Source of the DNA: Trichostrongylus colubriformis
Taxonomy: Eukaryota; Nematoda; Chromadorea; Rhabditida; Trichostrongylidae
Direction: 5' to 3'
Assembly (NCBI GenBank): GCA_963978905.1
Contig: OZ022257.1
Location: forward strand, 36,361,919 to 36,425,918
DNA length: 64,000 bases
Shown: piece by piece, positions 33,085 through 42,929 of the stretch
Layout: the number at the start of each line of letters is the position of its first letter
Position numbering within the stretch: position 1 is the stretch's first letter
Made by a program: the position numbers and the translations under genes
The notes under the pieces: generated by a model
What the model was told of the DNA's origin: nothing
The model's database searches: none
What the model saw: only the letters and a program-made list of their open reading frames with translations

Positions 33085-36000
33085 GTAGTAGACAGCACCG
33101 AAGGGCAGCGGCCGCCATCACTGCAAGCCTGATCGTAAGGTAGATGAGACTCCGGATACCAGCTTAGTAGGTCCGCCAACGGTGCTGACAGGGACTCCCC
33201 GGCGCCACTTTTTGAAGGTTATTGGTCTAACATAAACAAAGGCAAAAAAAACTAACAAACTAGCGAACTCACACACGAGAGGAAAAAAAAGCAAAAAGAA
33301 TAAAAAAAACAAAAAGAATATAGCAACACCATTAAAAATACAAAGCTCACACTTCATCACACATTATTCAGTCATAATATGGTAGAACAACAACACAATC
33401 ATCGACGGAAGATCGCTTCTCGGCTCAGTTATTCGAAATAGAGTAAAATCTGTTATCTGTTCTCAGAAGAACCCTCGAGAAACCATAATTCCTCTTACTT
33501 TGCTTCTAAACGAGCTCGGAGAGCTCGAATTCACCACAGAGGGCGGTAAATCATTCCAAAGCGTGATTATCCTTTGCGTGAAGGAATTGCGGAATTCGGT
33601 AGAATTCGTTTTCTCCCTTAGAATTTTGAAGCAGTGTCCCCTAGTGCGCCCAATAGTCAAAGATCTTTTAAAAAGTGTGTCAAAATCTAAGTTCACCAAT
33701 CCAGTGGAAAGCTTGTATACGAACTCAAAATCACATAACTTTCGCCTTAGTTCCAGAGAGTCCCCATTGAGAAGTTTGAGTCTATCTTTATATGAGATGT
33801 TAAAGATACCTTGACGAAAGAAAATTCGTTCCGTGAATCGAGCTTGAACACTCTCTATGAGTTCTACCATAGCACGGTTAGAAGGGCTCCACAGCATAGG
33901 ACAGTACTCCAGAATGGGGCGCACGTAAGTGATAAATAGTTGGAAAAGCGTCTTTGTGTTCCTCGTGGAAAAAGCACGCAAAATAAAGTTGGCCCGGCAG
34001 CGAGCTAAGTGCACTATTTTGACTATATAGTCACTGAAAGAGAGTGTTCGAGAATAAGTTATACCCAAATCGCGAATTAAATCCGGTTCTTTGAGCATAA
34101 CCCCATCAATTGAAAAGTGGGGATTCGCAAGGGATGGGGGGCCCAGTTGTAAACAAAAGGTTTTGTCCAAAGAGATGAGAAGTTTCCACTTGTCAGCCCA
34201 TTGTGATATAGCATTTAGTGCAGACTGTAATAGCCATGGTTGATCAATACAATACACCTTAACATCATCCGCATACATTGAGCAGTGTACTCCAGAAGGA
34301 ATACACTCAGGCAAGTCATTGATGTACATGAGAAACATCAGGGGACCCAAACAAGTGCCTTGGGGTACGCCACTATCAGTTCCATATATTCTAGAGCATG
34401 AACCATTCAGAACAACTCGCTGGTGCCTGTTAGAGAGGAAATCCTTTAAAAAGTTGAAAAGGCATCCAGTTATTCCAAACTTTTTCAGTTTGAGGAACAG
34501 GAGATTCAAAGGTACGGAGTCGAAAGCTTTAGAAAAATCTATGTATGCAGCGAACACGCTTTTTCCTTTGTCAATAGCGTTTTGCCATGCAGGAACACTT
34601 GAGAGGAGCGCTGATGCTGTTGACCTTTTTGGGAGGAAGCCATGCTGGCATGATGATAAAAGATTTTCCGATATGAGAAAGTCTTTTATTTGATTACACA
34701 CAATCCTCTCCATCACTTTGCTAACCGATGAAGTGAGGCACACAGGTCTGTAGTTCTTATAATCACTCTTACTCCCTTTTTTATGTATTGGCTTAACTAA
34801 TCCCAACCGCCAGATCGTAGGCACCGTACCCTTCAGAAGCATCCTATTGAAAAGATACGTTAGCACAGGAGTGATACCCTCTGCAGCTTTCTTGAGAAAT
34901 ATGTATGGTAGGCCATCTGGTGAGGTGGAGCATCGCAAAGGTAGCTTGCTAAGGATACGAAAAACATTTTCGCAATTAATATCCACCCAATCCAAAGTGT
35001 GGTGAGGCAACAGTAGCCCACTTGTGATCAGAGAACTTTCCTTCTTGTAGAAGGATTCAAAATAATTTGCGAAAACCTCTACTTTCTCCTCGTCACATGT
35101 ACATGCAGCACCGGAAGAAGATAAAATGGTACTTATGGCTAAGGGTTCTTTTAGTCTAGCGTTGCAGTATCTCCAAAACCTCTTGGTATTCTTACAGGAA
35201 GCAATACGTTCTTCTTGCCTGAGTTTGAGTTTAGCGAGCTTTCTTTTCAATAGTCGGGAAAAGTAAACATATCGTGAATTGCGTGAGCAATTTCCACTTT
35301 TGAAAAGTCGTTGAACCTTAGTTTGCAGTGCTTGTAAGTGCGCAGGTAACCCTGTGAAATCTTTTTTGCTACGAGCTAACGGAATGAAACGTGAAATAAG
35401 AGAACGACAGAATTCAGTAAAAACGAGGTAGCATTCGTCAATCGTCTCTATAGAATCGAAAATATGATGCCAATCAATTGAGAGAAGGTGACGGCAAATA
35501 CTTTTGTAATCACCTTTAGCAAAATTTATGACTCGTTTATGAACGGTTTGGAAATTGCATGCAAACAGAGAGAAGCTAACTGTAGCGTGATCAGAAGTTG
35601 AGAAAGGAGCCTGAACCGAAATGCCGCTGATAAGAGAGGTATTATTCGTAAGAACAAGGTCCAAAATATTACGTCCATGAGTAGGTTGTAGCACCATTTG
35701 ATTGAAGTTATGAGATTCAACAAAACTAGTGAAAAGTGAGCTTTGCTTACTTAAGCGACCTCTGCCTATCCCTGGAGTCCAAAGGGACCACGAGATATCG
35801 AAAAAGTTGAAATCGCCAAGAATAATGAGCGGTAATCGGTTTTCGCACAACTCTTCAAGGTGCAGCAGGAAATTATGGAAATTTTCACTTGAGCAGGATG
35901 GGCTGCGATAGCAGACGGCAACAATGCAATCGGCGTTGTGAAAAGATACTCGTACTGCTACACATTGAAGGAAGATAGAAAAGTTGCAGGAAGAAATTAA

Positions 36001-36440
36001 AGATGAAGAGATATCACTCCTGATTATTGCTGCCACACCTCCTCCGGGGGTGTCCTCCTCCCTATCGCAACGGTATACAATATAGGGGTAATCTGCAGAC
36101 AATGCGCTGTTATTGATTTTGTGAGGCTTGCACCACGTTTCGGTTATAAACAAACCAGGGGGATTTTGTGACAAAAGATGATAGAGATCGGGAAGCTTAT
36201 TGTTTATAGAGCGAGAGTTGAAAAGAAGGAAATCACCAGCAATCTGATGAATGGGCGAGCGCGAGTGATCTGGTCGACCTAGTTGAGGAGCCTGGCCCTA
36301 ACGGGTAGGGTCGAAATGACTGAGTGTACTTGGCAGGGAGCCACCAACGTGAGCCACTGTAGCTTCGGAAGTACCTGGAGTGCTCTGGGAAGAGAAGGCA
36401 GGACGACGTGGAAGTTCCCTGGAAGTTAGGTATTTTTACT
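33085..36440 (-). mobile_element. CR1/L2-type non-LTR retrotransposon (LINE)
   Basis: The element carries a long endonuclease-reverse transcriptase frame on the minus strand with about 375 bp of 3' flank down to a G-run (33071-33083). In-frame sequence continues upstream of the annotated ORF to 36297, where a single TAG occurs, and then on to about 36430. Element edges are approximate because no target duplication or clear 3' terminal repeat was found. It is the only long intact frame in the window. Confidence 0.85.
33463..36174 (-). CDS. LINE endonuclease-reverse transcriptase (ORF2)
   Basis: A protein of 903 codons with no stop or shift. Residues 1-200 are an apurinic-like endonuclease: ITETW (9-13), GDFN (120-123) and SDHATV (194-199). 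The frame upstream of this Met adds FNSRSINNKLPDLYHLL, the usual N-terminal strand, so the true start is probably further 5'. The reverse transcriptase spans about 420-690 with DFSKAFD (546-552), GVPQGTCLGP (602-611) and the catalytic YADD (634-637). The C-terminal part, including WNDLP near 873-877, is typical of CR1/Jockey/L2 proteins. It makes cDNA primed at nicked target DNA. An intact frame suggests recent mobility. 5' truncation and the lack of ORF1 are usual for copies of this clade. Confidence 0.93.
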   Translation of the reverse strand: MSQNPPGLFITETWCKPHKINNSALSADYPYIVYRCDREEDTPGGGVAAIIRSDISSSLISSCNFSIFLQCVAVRVSFHNADCIVAVCYRSPSCSSENFHNFLLHLEELCENRLPLIILGDFNFFDISWSLWTPGIGRGRLSKQSSLFTSFVESHNFNQMVLQPTHGRNILDLVLTNNTSLISGISVQAPFSTSDHATVSFSLFACNFQTVHKRVINFAKGDYKSICRHLLSIDWHHIFDSIETIDECYLVFTEFCRSLISRFIPLARSKKDFTGLPAHLQALQTKVQRLFKSGNCSRNSRYVYFSRLLKRKLAKLKLRQEERIASCKNTKRFWRYCNARLKEPLAISTILSSSGAACTCDEEKVEVFANYFESFYKKESSLITSGLLLPHHTLDWVDINCENVFRILSKLPLRCSTSPDGLPYIFLKKAAEGITPVLTYLFNRMLLKGTVPTIWRLGLVKPIHKKGSKSDYKNYRPVCLTSSVSKVMERIVCNQIKDFLISENLLSSCQHGFLPKRSTASALLSSVPAWQNAIDKGKSVFAAYIDFSKAFDSVPLNLLFLKLKKFGITGCLFNFLKDFLSNRHQRVVLNGSCSRIYGTDSGVPQGTCLGPLMFLMYINDLPECIPSGVHCSMYADDVKVYCIDQPWLLQSALNAISQWADKWKLLISLDKTFCLQLGPPSLANPHFSIDGVMLKEPDLIRDLGITYSRTLSFSDYIVKIVHLARCRANFILRAFSTRNTKTLFQLFITYVRPILEYCPMLWSPSNRAMVELIESVQARFTERIFFRQGIFNISYKDRLKLLNGDSLELRRKLCDFEFVYKLSTGLVNLDFDTLFKRSLTIGRTRGHCFKILREKTNSTEFRNSFTQRIITLWNDLPPSVVNSSSPSSFRSKVRGIMVSRGFF

Positions 36441-36672
36441 ATTAAGTAAAACCCACATTCTGCTGCAAACCGAACTTGCAGTTGGGTCCTTCTTCAATCT
36501 ATGGAAACTGTATCAATGTTTCAGAAAGTCTTCTCGCTGTTATACATTGTACGGCAAATGTATTGGCCGCATGACAGACTCTTACCATTTCAACTCAAAA
36601 GAAGGTATCAACAATAATTTTGCTCGAACTATAGATGATCGTTAGTTATTTCATATCGTTTTCCTAGAAATA

Positions 36673-37509
36673 TTAGGTCGAACCATAATTTCCGTCACAC
36701 AGTGACAAAAACTTTCAAATTTATTCTTCTTTATTTGTGTTTAACTTCAGTCAACGAAAATGTACCATTATAATCAACAATATATTGCCAGCGAGTAGGG
36801 AGATAATAGATGCTTTGCTTGTAGAAGTCTGGGGATTTATGGTCGAAGGAAGTGTGGAGGTCGATTTTTAAATCATCATCATCTTTGAACTGCCGTCCGT
36901 CGAGGGATGGGTCAGAGATCGGAATAGGTGGTAGTCACTTGGGGCCATGCCCGGAGATTACGGTAAATGGGGGAGCTTCGTCCAACCAAGGCTCTGTTCC
37001 TTTGACATGCCAACTTTGCCACATGTGGGCGAGCGCTGTCGAGCAGGAGAAAGTCTCGGTCTATTTTTCCGATAAGTTTTGCGGCTGCGGTGTCCAGTTG
37101 CCTGCAGTAGAGATCGGCAGTGACTGTCGCGTTGAATGGCAACAGTTCCCTTTTTTGAAAATTTAAAAAAATTTTCTCTGTGCAATTTTTTGAAATTTTT
37201 TTTGAGTCGTTTGAGTCGATTGTGCCATCGGGTTGCCGCCATATGAGAGAAAGTACCTGGGCCCATGGACTGGTTGATTCTGTTAGTGGTCTTGAATGCT
37301 GAGGAACCGGGGCGGTGTTCGTGAATTTCGCCCCTCTCGCTAAACTGTCGCAGAATCACTGCTAGTTGAAGCCATAAAGTATATGAATGTGTTAATCAGT
37401 AGCCATCTTCACTAGCTTTATATATCCCCACTACCAAATATTCGAGAAGCTTCCACAGTTTTCCTAAAAGAAAAATAAAGAGTGTGACAGAAATTATGGT
37501 TCAACCTAA
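36673..37509 (-). mobile_element. Third mariner, internally deleted
   Basis: The terminal repeats TTAGGTCGAACCATAATTTC and the complement of TTAGGTTGAACCATAATTTC are flanked by TA (36671-36672 and 37510-37511). The length is 837 bp. The ends differ from those of the other two mariners, so it belongs to a distinct family. The C-terminal half of the transposase remains on the minus strand. Confidence 0.9.
36770..37359 (-). pseudogene. Mariner transposase remnant, C-terminal half
   Basis: The minus-strand frame 37142-36912 includes TVTADLYCRQLDTAAAKLIG and LLLDSARPHVAK, where the usual HDN reads LDS but the Asp is kept. After a shift, PGMAPSDYHLF near 36930 gives the third catalytic Asp. The N-terminal DNA-binding half and the first catalytic Asp are missing. 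It is non-functional. Confidence 0.82.
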
Positions 37510-38260
37510 TAGTTTACATAGTCTCTGGCCCACACACACTTTCAAAGACGATGAAAGAGAGCGTAGGTCGTTGGACGTATGTGACCATCGTCGAAATCGT
37601 CCTAAACTTTTGCCAGAGTTAGCTTCATAGAGTGAATAACTTGTGAGGAGTAGTGTTGGCCTCATCCTTTACCATTTGTACCAGATTGATTCTCAAGCGG
37701 TTTGACATTCATGCTGTTTCGTGGTCACTGCTGAGACGTGGTAAAGTATGGAGGCTGTTCTGGGACCACGTTTCCGCAACCTCATGTGGGTCGGGGCTGC
37801 CGCTACATCCGAATTGTGTACGAGGTGGAGCCTTATGTAAGGGTAAGCGTGTCCCCAGATGTCACCCTTGAGCTGGCTTGCTGATGAGTTTTAACTATTT
37901 AGTATAACGTCGGAGTTGCGGAACCTTGCTCTCTGCCCACCGTCTCGGAGTAACACCCTTCCAGACTGCTCGAGCTTTAATCTACATACTCCACTATTTC
38001 ACTTCAAGCATCCTGAAGCACAAATCCTGCGCTACTTCTCACAATTCATTTGCTGTTTCTAAAATTACTACTATTACAAAAGTATAAGGCTGTCTGCACA
38101 ATGGCCACCTGTGACCACAACAAATGTTTTTCCTCGGCGCCATCGTCACTGTGCCAAACGCGATCCTATCAGAATCTGCCAGCGTATTTTATTATGTTAC
38201 TGAACTGTCTGTCGATCACACATACCAGTGAAACTCAGGTTGATACCACTTTCTACCTAG

Positions 38261-38482
38261 CATAGTGAGGATTTGTGTAGCTGTCAATACTTTTGCGGCA
38301 CCATGTATTTCCCATTCAGGTGCAATATCGTTCCTTAAGGTGTTTACTGTTTTGCACAGCGGATGTAAAAGGTTTCGTGGAGAGACGAAAAATTCATTGC
38401 GGTTCAAGACATTCACTGTGACAAGAAATTCACGAAAATACCCTGCGGGGCACTATCACGGATCTATCATCGCTCCTGCTTC
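38261..38482 (+). CDS. Candidate internal coding exon, unrecognised
   Basis: It is bounded by an acceptor TTTCTACCTAG and a near-consensus donor GTAAGTGAG, and is open for 222 bp in one frame. The peptide includes RICVAVNTFAAPCISHSGAI and ends YPAGHYHGSIIAPAS. A possible next acceptor (CCATTGCAG) lies at about 38564. The minus strand also has an open frame here (38216-38416), so strand is uncertain. No domain is recognised. The flanks 37510-38260 and 38490-39000 show nothing firmer. Confidence 0.3.
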
Positions 38483-39009
38483 GTAAGTGAGAGGTGCACT
38501 CGGGAAAAGGGATTTCTCATCATGTTCTAATTCACGCAAGTGTTTTTGCCGCGCCATTGCAGGATTCGCTGCTCCCGACAGACGTCGTCATTTCCTCCTA
38601 TCCAGTGCATTCACTGCTTGATTTTGGTGAGGGCTCTCTTAATGATACCTCTCGTACTGCTCAGGCTTTCATTCAGAATCCTATTCACTCACGTTCAGCG
38701 TTGCTGTTTCTCATGTTGATAAGTTTAGAGGGGTATCGCGTCTTGGAACTGACATGGCAAGGTACTTTTATTTTTTTAGATCAGGCTCGAGCAGATACTA
38801 ATATTTAGCATCAGGTAATGGCCACTTCTCTTCGAGTGTTTTTGTCCCTCAGAATCATTAAGGTACCGTGCACGTGGTGCATCCGAAAGCAGTGGTGGAA
38901 TAGTATGGGTGTTTACGATTGTTCCCTCCTGGTATTCATGAAACGTGTGGCGTATTTTGCGAAAGAAGGCGTTCTCGAAGCGAAAGAAGGCTCTGCAAGT
39001 GTCAAAACC

Positions 39010-39420
39010 ACCGGTCCCAACTTAAAGGCACCGTCAGGGGTAAGAAGAAAGAGACAACCGAGAAAACATGTTCTGTGAAAGCAACCCTTCCGCTTCAGTA
39101 GAGGTGATGCGTGACAAAACTAGCATTGAAAAAGCTGGGGTCTTACTACGAGCTCGTAACAAGCTTGTCGTTCTGCGGTCCTGCAGCTGGGCGAGTTGCC
39201 GGCGCAGGCGGGACTGTCAGCGGCCGGCTGATCTAGCATCTTCGCCCGTCTGAAGTCTACCTCGGCCAGTGACGCAGAGGGACGCGGCAAGAGAGAAGGA
39301 AGTTTTCGGGCTTCTACATCTCGTGTTTTCGCCATTTTATTTTGTTCTATCTCACTGTTACACTGCTGGGCACGCCTGCCTTCATACTCCACAATCTGAA
39401 AAATTTTTCACCGCCGGTGT
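39010..39420 (+). repeat. Dispersed repeat family A, copy
   Basis: Matches the 32530 copy: AACATGTTCTGTGAAAG, CTTCCGCTTCAGTAGAGGTG, GGCCGGCTGAT, CGTCTGAAGTCTACC, TTTTCGCCATTTTATTTTGT and TTACACTGCTGGGCAC in the same order. The 39269-39700 plus frame covers its 3' part and is not taken as coding. Confidence 0.65.
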
Positions 39421-40639
39421 CTTTGAGTGTTGTCATATGGCTGCCATGCGTCACAATCTGTGTGACACCAATTATTGCGTAAGTTATGCTGTGCAATGCA
39501 GAACAAAAGCCCGCGACTACAGCAACAAGGTCAGAGAGGGCCCGAGCTATCGGCCCGAGAGCCAATCCCAAACACTTTCTCCCATAGCTGCACCACTTAA
39601 CAACCGATTTTATTATTTTCATTCTATTATTTATAATATTTCCAACGTTGAACCATGTTGTTCTACCACTGTTTTGGATCAATCGCTTAAGTTTGCTTGA
39701 ATCATGATTGGCTCGCTTTCTAAGTTAGTCTGTATTCTTACCCTCAGATGGATTGCTCATTATTCGAGGATTCCGAATCCTGCATGACTCTTTTCGTAGA
39801 TAATAGGGTCTTTTTTCCTCACCTGTGATACATATTTGCTAATTGAAAGCAGTGAATCCATTTTACAATTCAAGGAGATATTTTGGAAATTCGTATCTCT
39901 TTTCTCAAGTAATAATATGTACTTAAAAGTTCGTCTGTTGTTAATGAACGAATCGAATAAACTGAGAAACAGGAAAGAATTGGAGAAATAAAATGAATTT
40001 TTCTTCAGGAGACGATATAATTTTGCACTTATTTATTTGCTTGCTTATCGGTTATTTGGCTCTTCACTTGACCCGATTATTTACTTTTATCATCGTCAAA
40101 AAGTCTCAAAAAACCTAACCTTCGAATTCTAAGTTTAACAAAACATTTAGAGTTATTTACTTTTTCGTGCACTCTGAATTCGGCACTGCTGTGGTGGGAG
40201 AGAGATAGAGCTATATCGATGAAAGTGAAGAAGTTTCAAAATAGTACCAATAAAATTAAGCTCCAAATAAATATCAAATAACAGTAAGTGACAATACGTA
40301 CATAACGATAAAAGTATCTAGTAGTAGAAGTAAAGTTATAGCAAATATTAATAAAAGGACTATTATTAAGCTCAACTAAGACGGATGCTGCGCTGTGCTT
40401 ATAAGAGAAGAAATCCTAAAAAGACAGCTTCCAATTTTTCCCAAGAGATTTGATTCTCACATGTGGCAGCCTTTTTTCTTACCGCCATTACCTCAGCAAT
40501 TGTGGCTTCCAACGGGAATGACACAGGCCCACTTTAAACTGAGATTGAGGCTTTGTAAACCTGACGCCTGTCCTTCACACGCAACATTCCAAACTCCTCT
40601 GGACATGTTTTTCAACTTCAACGTACTCCTCTTGAAGAC

Positions 40640-40860
40640 ACCATAAGGGGTGAATTTGGCAGAATGATTGTAAGGAATATGGAAATAGCGGTGCTTAGCA
40701 ATGTAACAGTAGAGAAAGAACGAGACAAAACGGAGCTGGAGAGAACCGCAGGATGACACCGCGTGCGACGGGGCCGTGATAAGATCCCAAGCCACGTTTC
40801 AGTGCGAGTTTTTCACACACCATCTCTTCTGAAGCGGAAGGTCTACTTCAAGAGAACATG
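40640..40860 (-). repeat. Dispersed repeat family A, inverted copy
   Basis: The reverse complement shows CTTCCGCTTCAGAAGAGATG, CTTGGGATCTTATCACG and CTGTTACATTGCTAAGCACC in family order. It directly precedes a family B fold-back (40901). The region 39700-40640 is AT-rich with nothing recognisable. Confidence 0.6.
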
Positions 40861-40900
40861 TATTTACAGATCCCAGTTTTCCTTCACCTCTCGCGGCGCC

Positions 40901-41330
40901 TTCAAAGGAATCGTCACGGAAAAGTGAGTTTCTTTGTCACTCATGTAGTTATGTTGTATTTGCCTAATAAGGGCATGCAAAGTTTCACGCGAAAAGGTGG
41001 GAATTCGGCTAAGATACACCTCCCCGAATTCTCGGCCGGGTGGTAGGGGTTTCCAAGTAGAAGCCCCGTCCCGTCGTTCGCCGCGGTTAGAAACGGAGAA
41101 CGGGACTGTTTACGTAACTTCTCCTCCCCTACAATGCGTCTCCGACCGCGGTGGACGACGGTGTGGACACTTGCTCGCAGGCCCCACCCACCTGATGAGA
41201 CTGTGGTGCTGTATCTCAGCCGCATTCACTTTTTCGCGAGAAACTTCGCATGCGGCCCATATCAGGCAAATACAGCATAAATATATGGATAATAGGTAAG
41301 TTCATTTCCCCGTGAAAGATTCTTCTAATC
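40901..41330. repeat. Fold-back repeat family B, copy
   Basis: The arms pair from about AATCGTCACGGAAAAGTGAG to the complementary TTCATTTCCCCGTGAAAGATT, around a GC-rich centre with GGCCGGGTGGTAGGGG and CCGCGGTTAGAAACGG / CCGACCGCGGTGG. The same architecture occurs at 6987-7848 and 58425-58860. No coding capacity is apparent. Confidence 0.7.
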
Positions 41331-41468
41331 AACGGAGAACATGCTATATAATGGTCAGATCCTCAAAACTCTGAATTTCTCCCTGACTGGTAAACGCCCA
41401 ATAAGTATCGAGGTGAGAACTATAATACATGCACTGCAGCATAGGATACTGGCCAAAAACATTGACTT

Positions 41469-42355
41469 ACAAGGGAGGGTCATCAGGTCGGTCCGGCCTT
41501 TTGCGATGGGATGTATACCACTGTACTCGTCTTGGGACGAGAAACTCAAATCTGCCTTCCAAATTTGCGAAACGATTCTGTGAGCAAAGTTATGAAGGGT
41601 AGTCTCCCGACATGGTCGACTCTCTCTCTCTCGCATGTTCGCATGAGTGGACGTGGAATGCTAGCACATCAAGGTGAGTTGTGGTGTACTGGATACGATG
41701 GTTGTTCCACAGGAGATGGGTCGCAGGTTCGGAACTTTTGTGCGATGGTCTTTTGCTTTTTCTCCCTTCAGCTCATATGAACCCAGAAAGTGCGTATTAG
41801 TAAGTATTTGAAAGGTTTACCTCTTCATTCAACATCAAGAGGGGACAAAATTTCACGTTTCCTGATTTATGCATTTTTTCAAGACTTTCATTTATAGAGG
41901 GCATATGGTGAATAGGAGATACAAGAATATTTGAAAACCAGTAATTTACGAACACATGTGGTATTCCTGCACAAAGTGGGTGAAACAGTACAATCTCTCA
42001 CAGTGTGCACAACGAATACTTACTAATACGCACTTTCTGGGTTCATATGAGCTGAAGGGAGAAAAAGCAAAAGAGCAGTCGCACAAAGGTTCCGAACCTG
42101 CGATCCATCTCCTGTGAAACAACCATCGTATCCAGTACACCACAACTCACCTTGCTGTGCTAGCATTCCACGTCCACTCATGCGAACATGCGAGAGAGAG
42201 AGAGTCGACCATGCCGGGAGACTACCCTTCATAACTTTGCTCACAGAATCGTTTCGCAAATTTGGAAGGCAGATTTGAGTTTCTCGTCCCAAGACGAGTA
42301 CAGTGGTATACATCCCATCGCAAAAGGCCGGACCGACCTGATGACCCTCCCTTGT
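41469..42355. repeat. Near-identical inverted duplication (340 bp arms, 206 bp spacer)
   Basis: Bases 41469-41808 recur in reverse complement at 42015-42355 with only about ten differences, roughly 97% identical. Each arm includes a CT microsatellite and a tRNA-like SINE unit. The spacer is unrelated AT-rich DNA. High identity means the duplication is recent, or that gene conversion maintains it. No element ends or target duplication are evident. Confidence 0.88.
41655..41740 (+). repeat. tRNA-like SINE unit (inverted copy at 42080-42165)
   Basis: The stretch has GTTGTGGTGTACTGGATACG, an A-box-like region, and GCAGGTTCGGAAC, close to the B box, about 55 bp apart as in tRNA-derived SINEs. The inverted copy in the other arm differs at several positions. 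No poly-A tail or target duplication was seen. Confidence 0.45.
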
Positions 42356-42784
42356 TAGCAAGATTTATCGCGCGGAAAACTTCCTTTCCTTATTTCTGAG
42401 CTGCATATTTCTCTCTACAAGTAGTGTCACTCACCCCTCCTCCGCTCATGACAATTGAATAATGTTAGTCATTACCACTCTACTCTCCTTTGCTGAAGAA
42501 CACCATTTAAGTCTCAACTGTTTGCTTGCAAGTTGCTAAAAGGCTTTGCAAAGTGTGGAGCGGCTTAGCTCAAGTTCCCACGAGAATATACATATCTGTC
42601 GGTGCGTTTGAAAAAGTCTTATGTGCTGCCATTCACAAAAATCAAAGTGCTGCAGCATGTCACTGCAGCCTGCATTGCGGGGTTTTGTGACACATTAGTA
42701 ACCACGGAGATCACTGAAGCTTCGCGTTTCAGTTTTGGACTTGTCCCCTACTTTCTAAACAGCCAATCCAAATTTGCCGACCCC

Positions 42785-42925
42785 GGAGGGATGGAAGGCT
42801 CGGTTGGCCTGGGCGGGCGTTGATGCGGATTTGATCCACGCACCATGAGAGTGGTGAGTACGCCACCTGTCACTACACCACCTCCGCCCAAGTGGGAGGG
42901 TACAATGATACCGCTACACCATTGA
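42785..42925 (-). repeat. tRNA-like SINE unit
   Basis: On the minus strand GGAGGTGGTGTAGTGACAGG resembles a D-arm with A box. CACC-loop-GGTG gives an anticodon-stem-like hairpin, and GTGGATCAAATCCGC forms a T-stem with a B-box-like core. It is probably a tRNA-derived repeat and not a functional tRNA, because the acceptor stem does not close. Confidence 0.5.
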
Positions 42926-42929
42926 TGCA

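Noticed and set aside
34319..34693. 124-codon plus frame
   Set aside because: It is antisense to the conserved reverse transcriptase core of the LINE and has no features of its own.
38626..38663. 38 nt intron joining exon-like pieces near 38600
   Set aside because: Too short and the acceptor is unsupported; frames do not read through convincingly.
42785..42925. Functional tRNA gene on the minus strand
   Set aside because: A- and B-box-like parts exist but the acceptor stem does not pair and the anticodon arm is poor.
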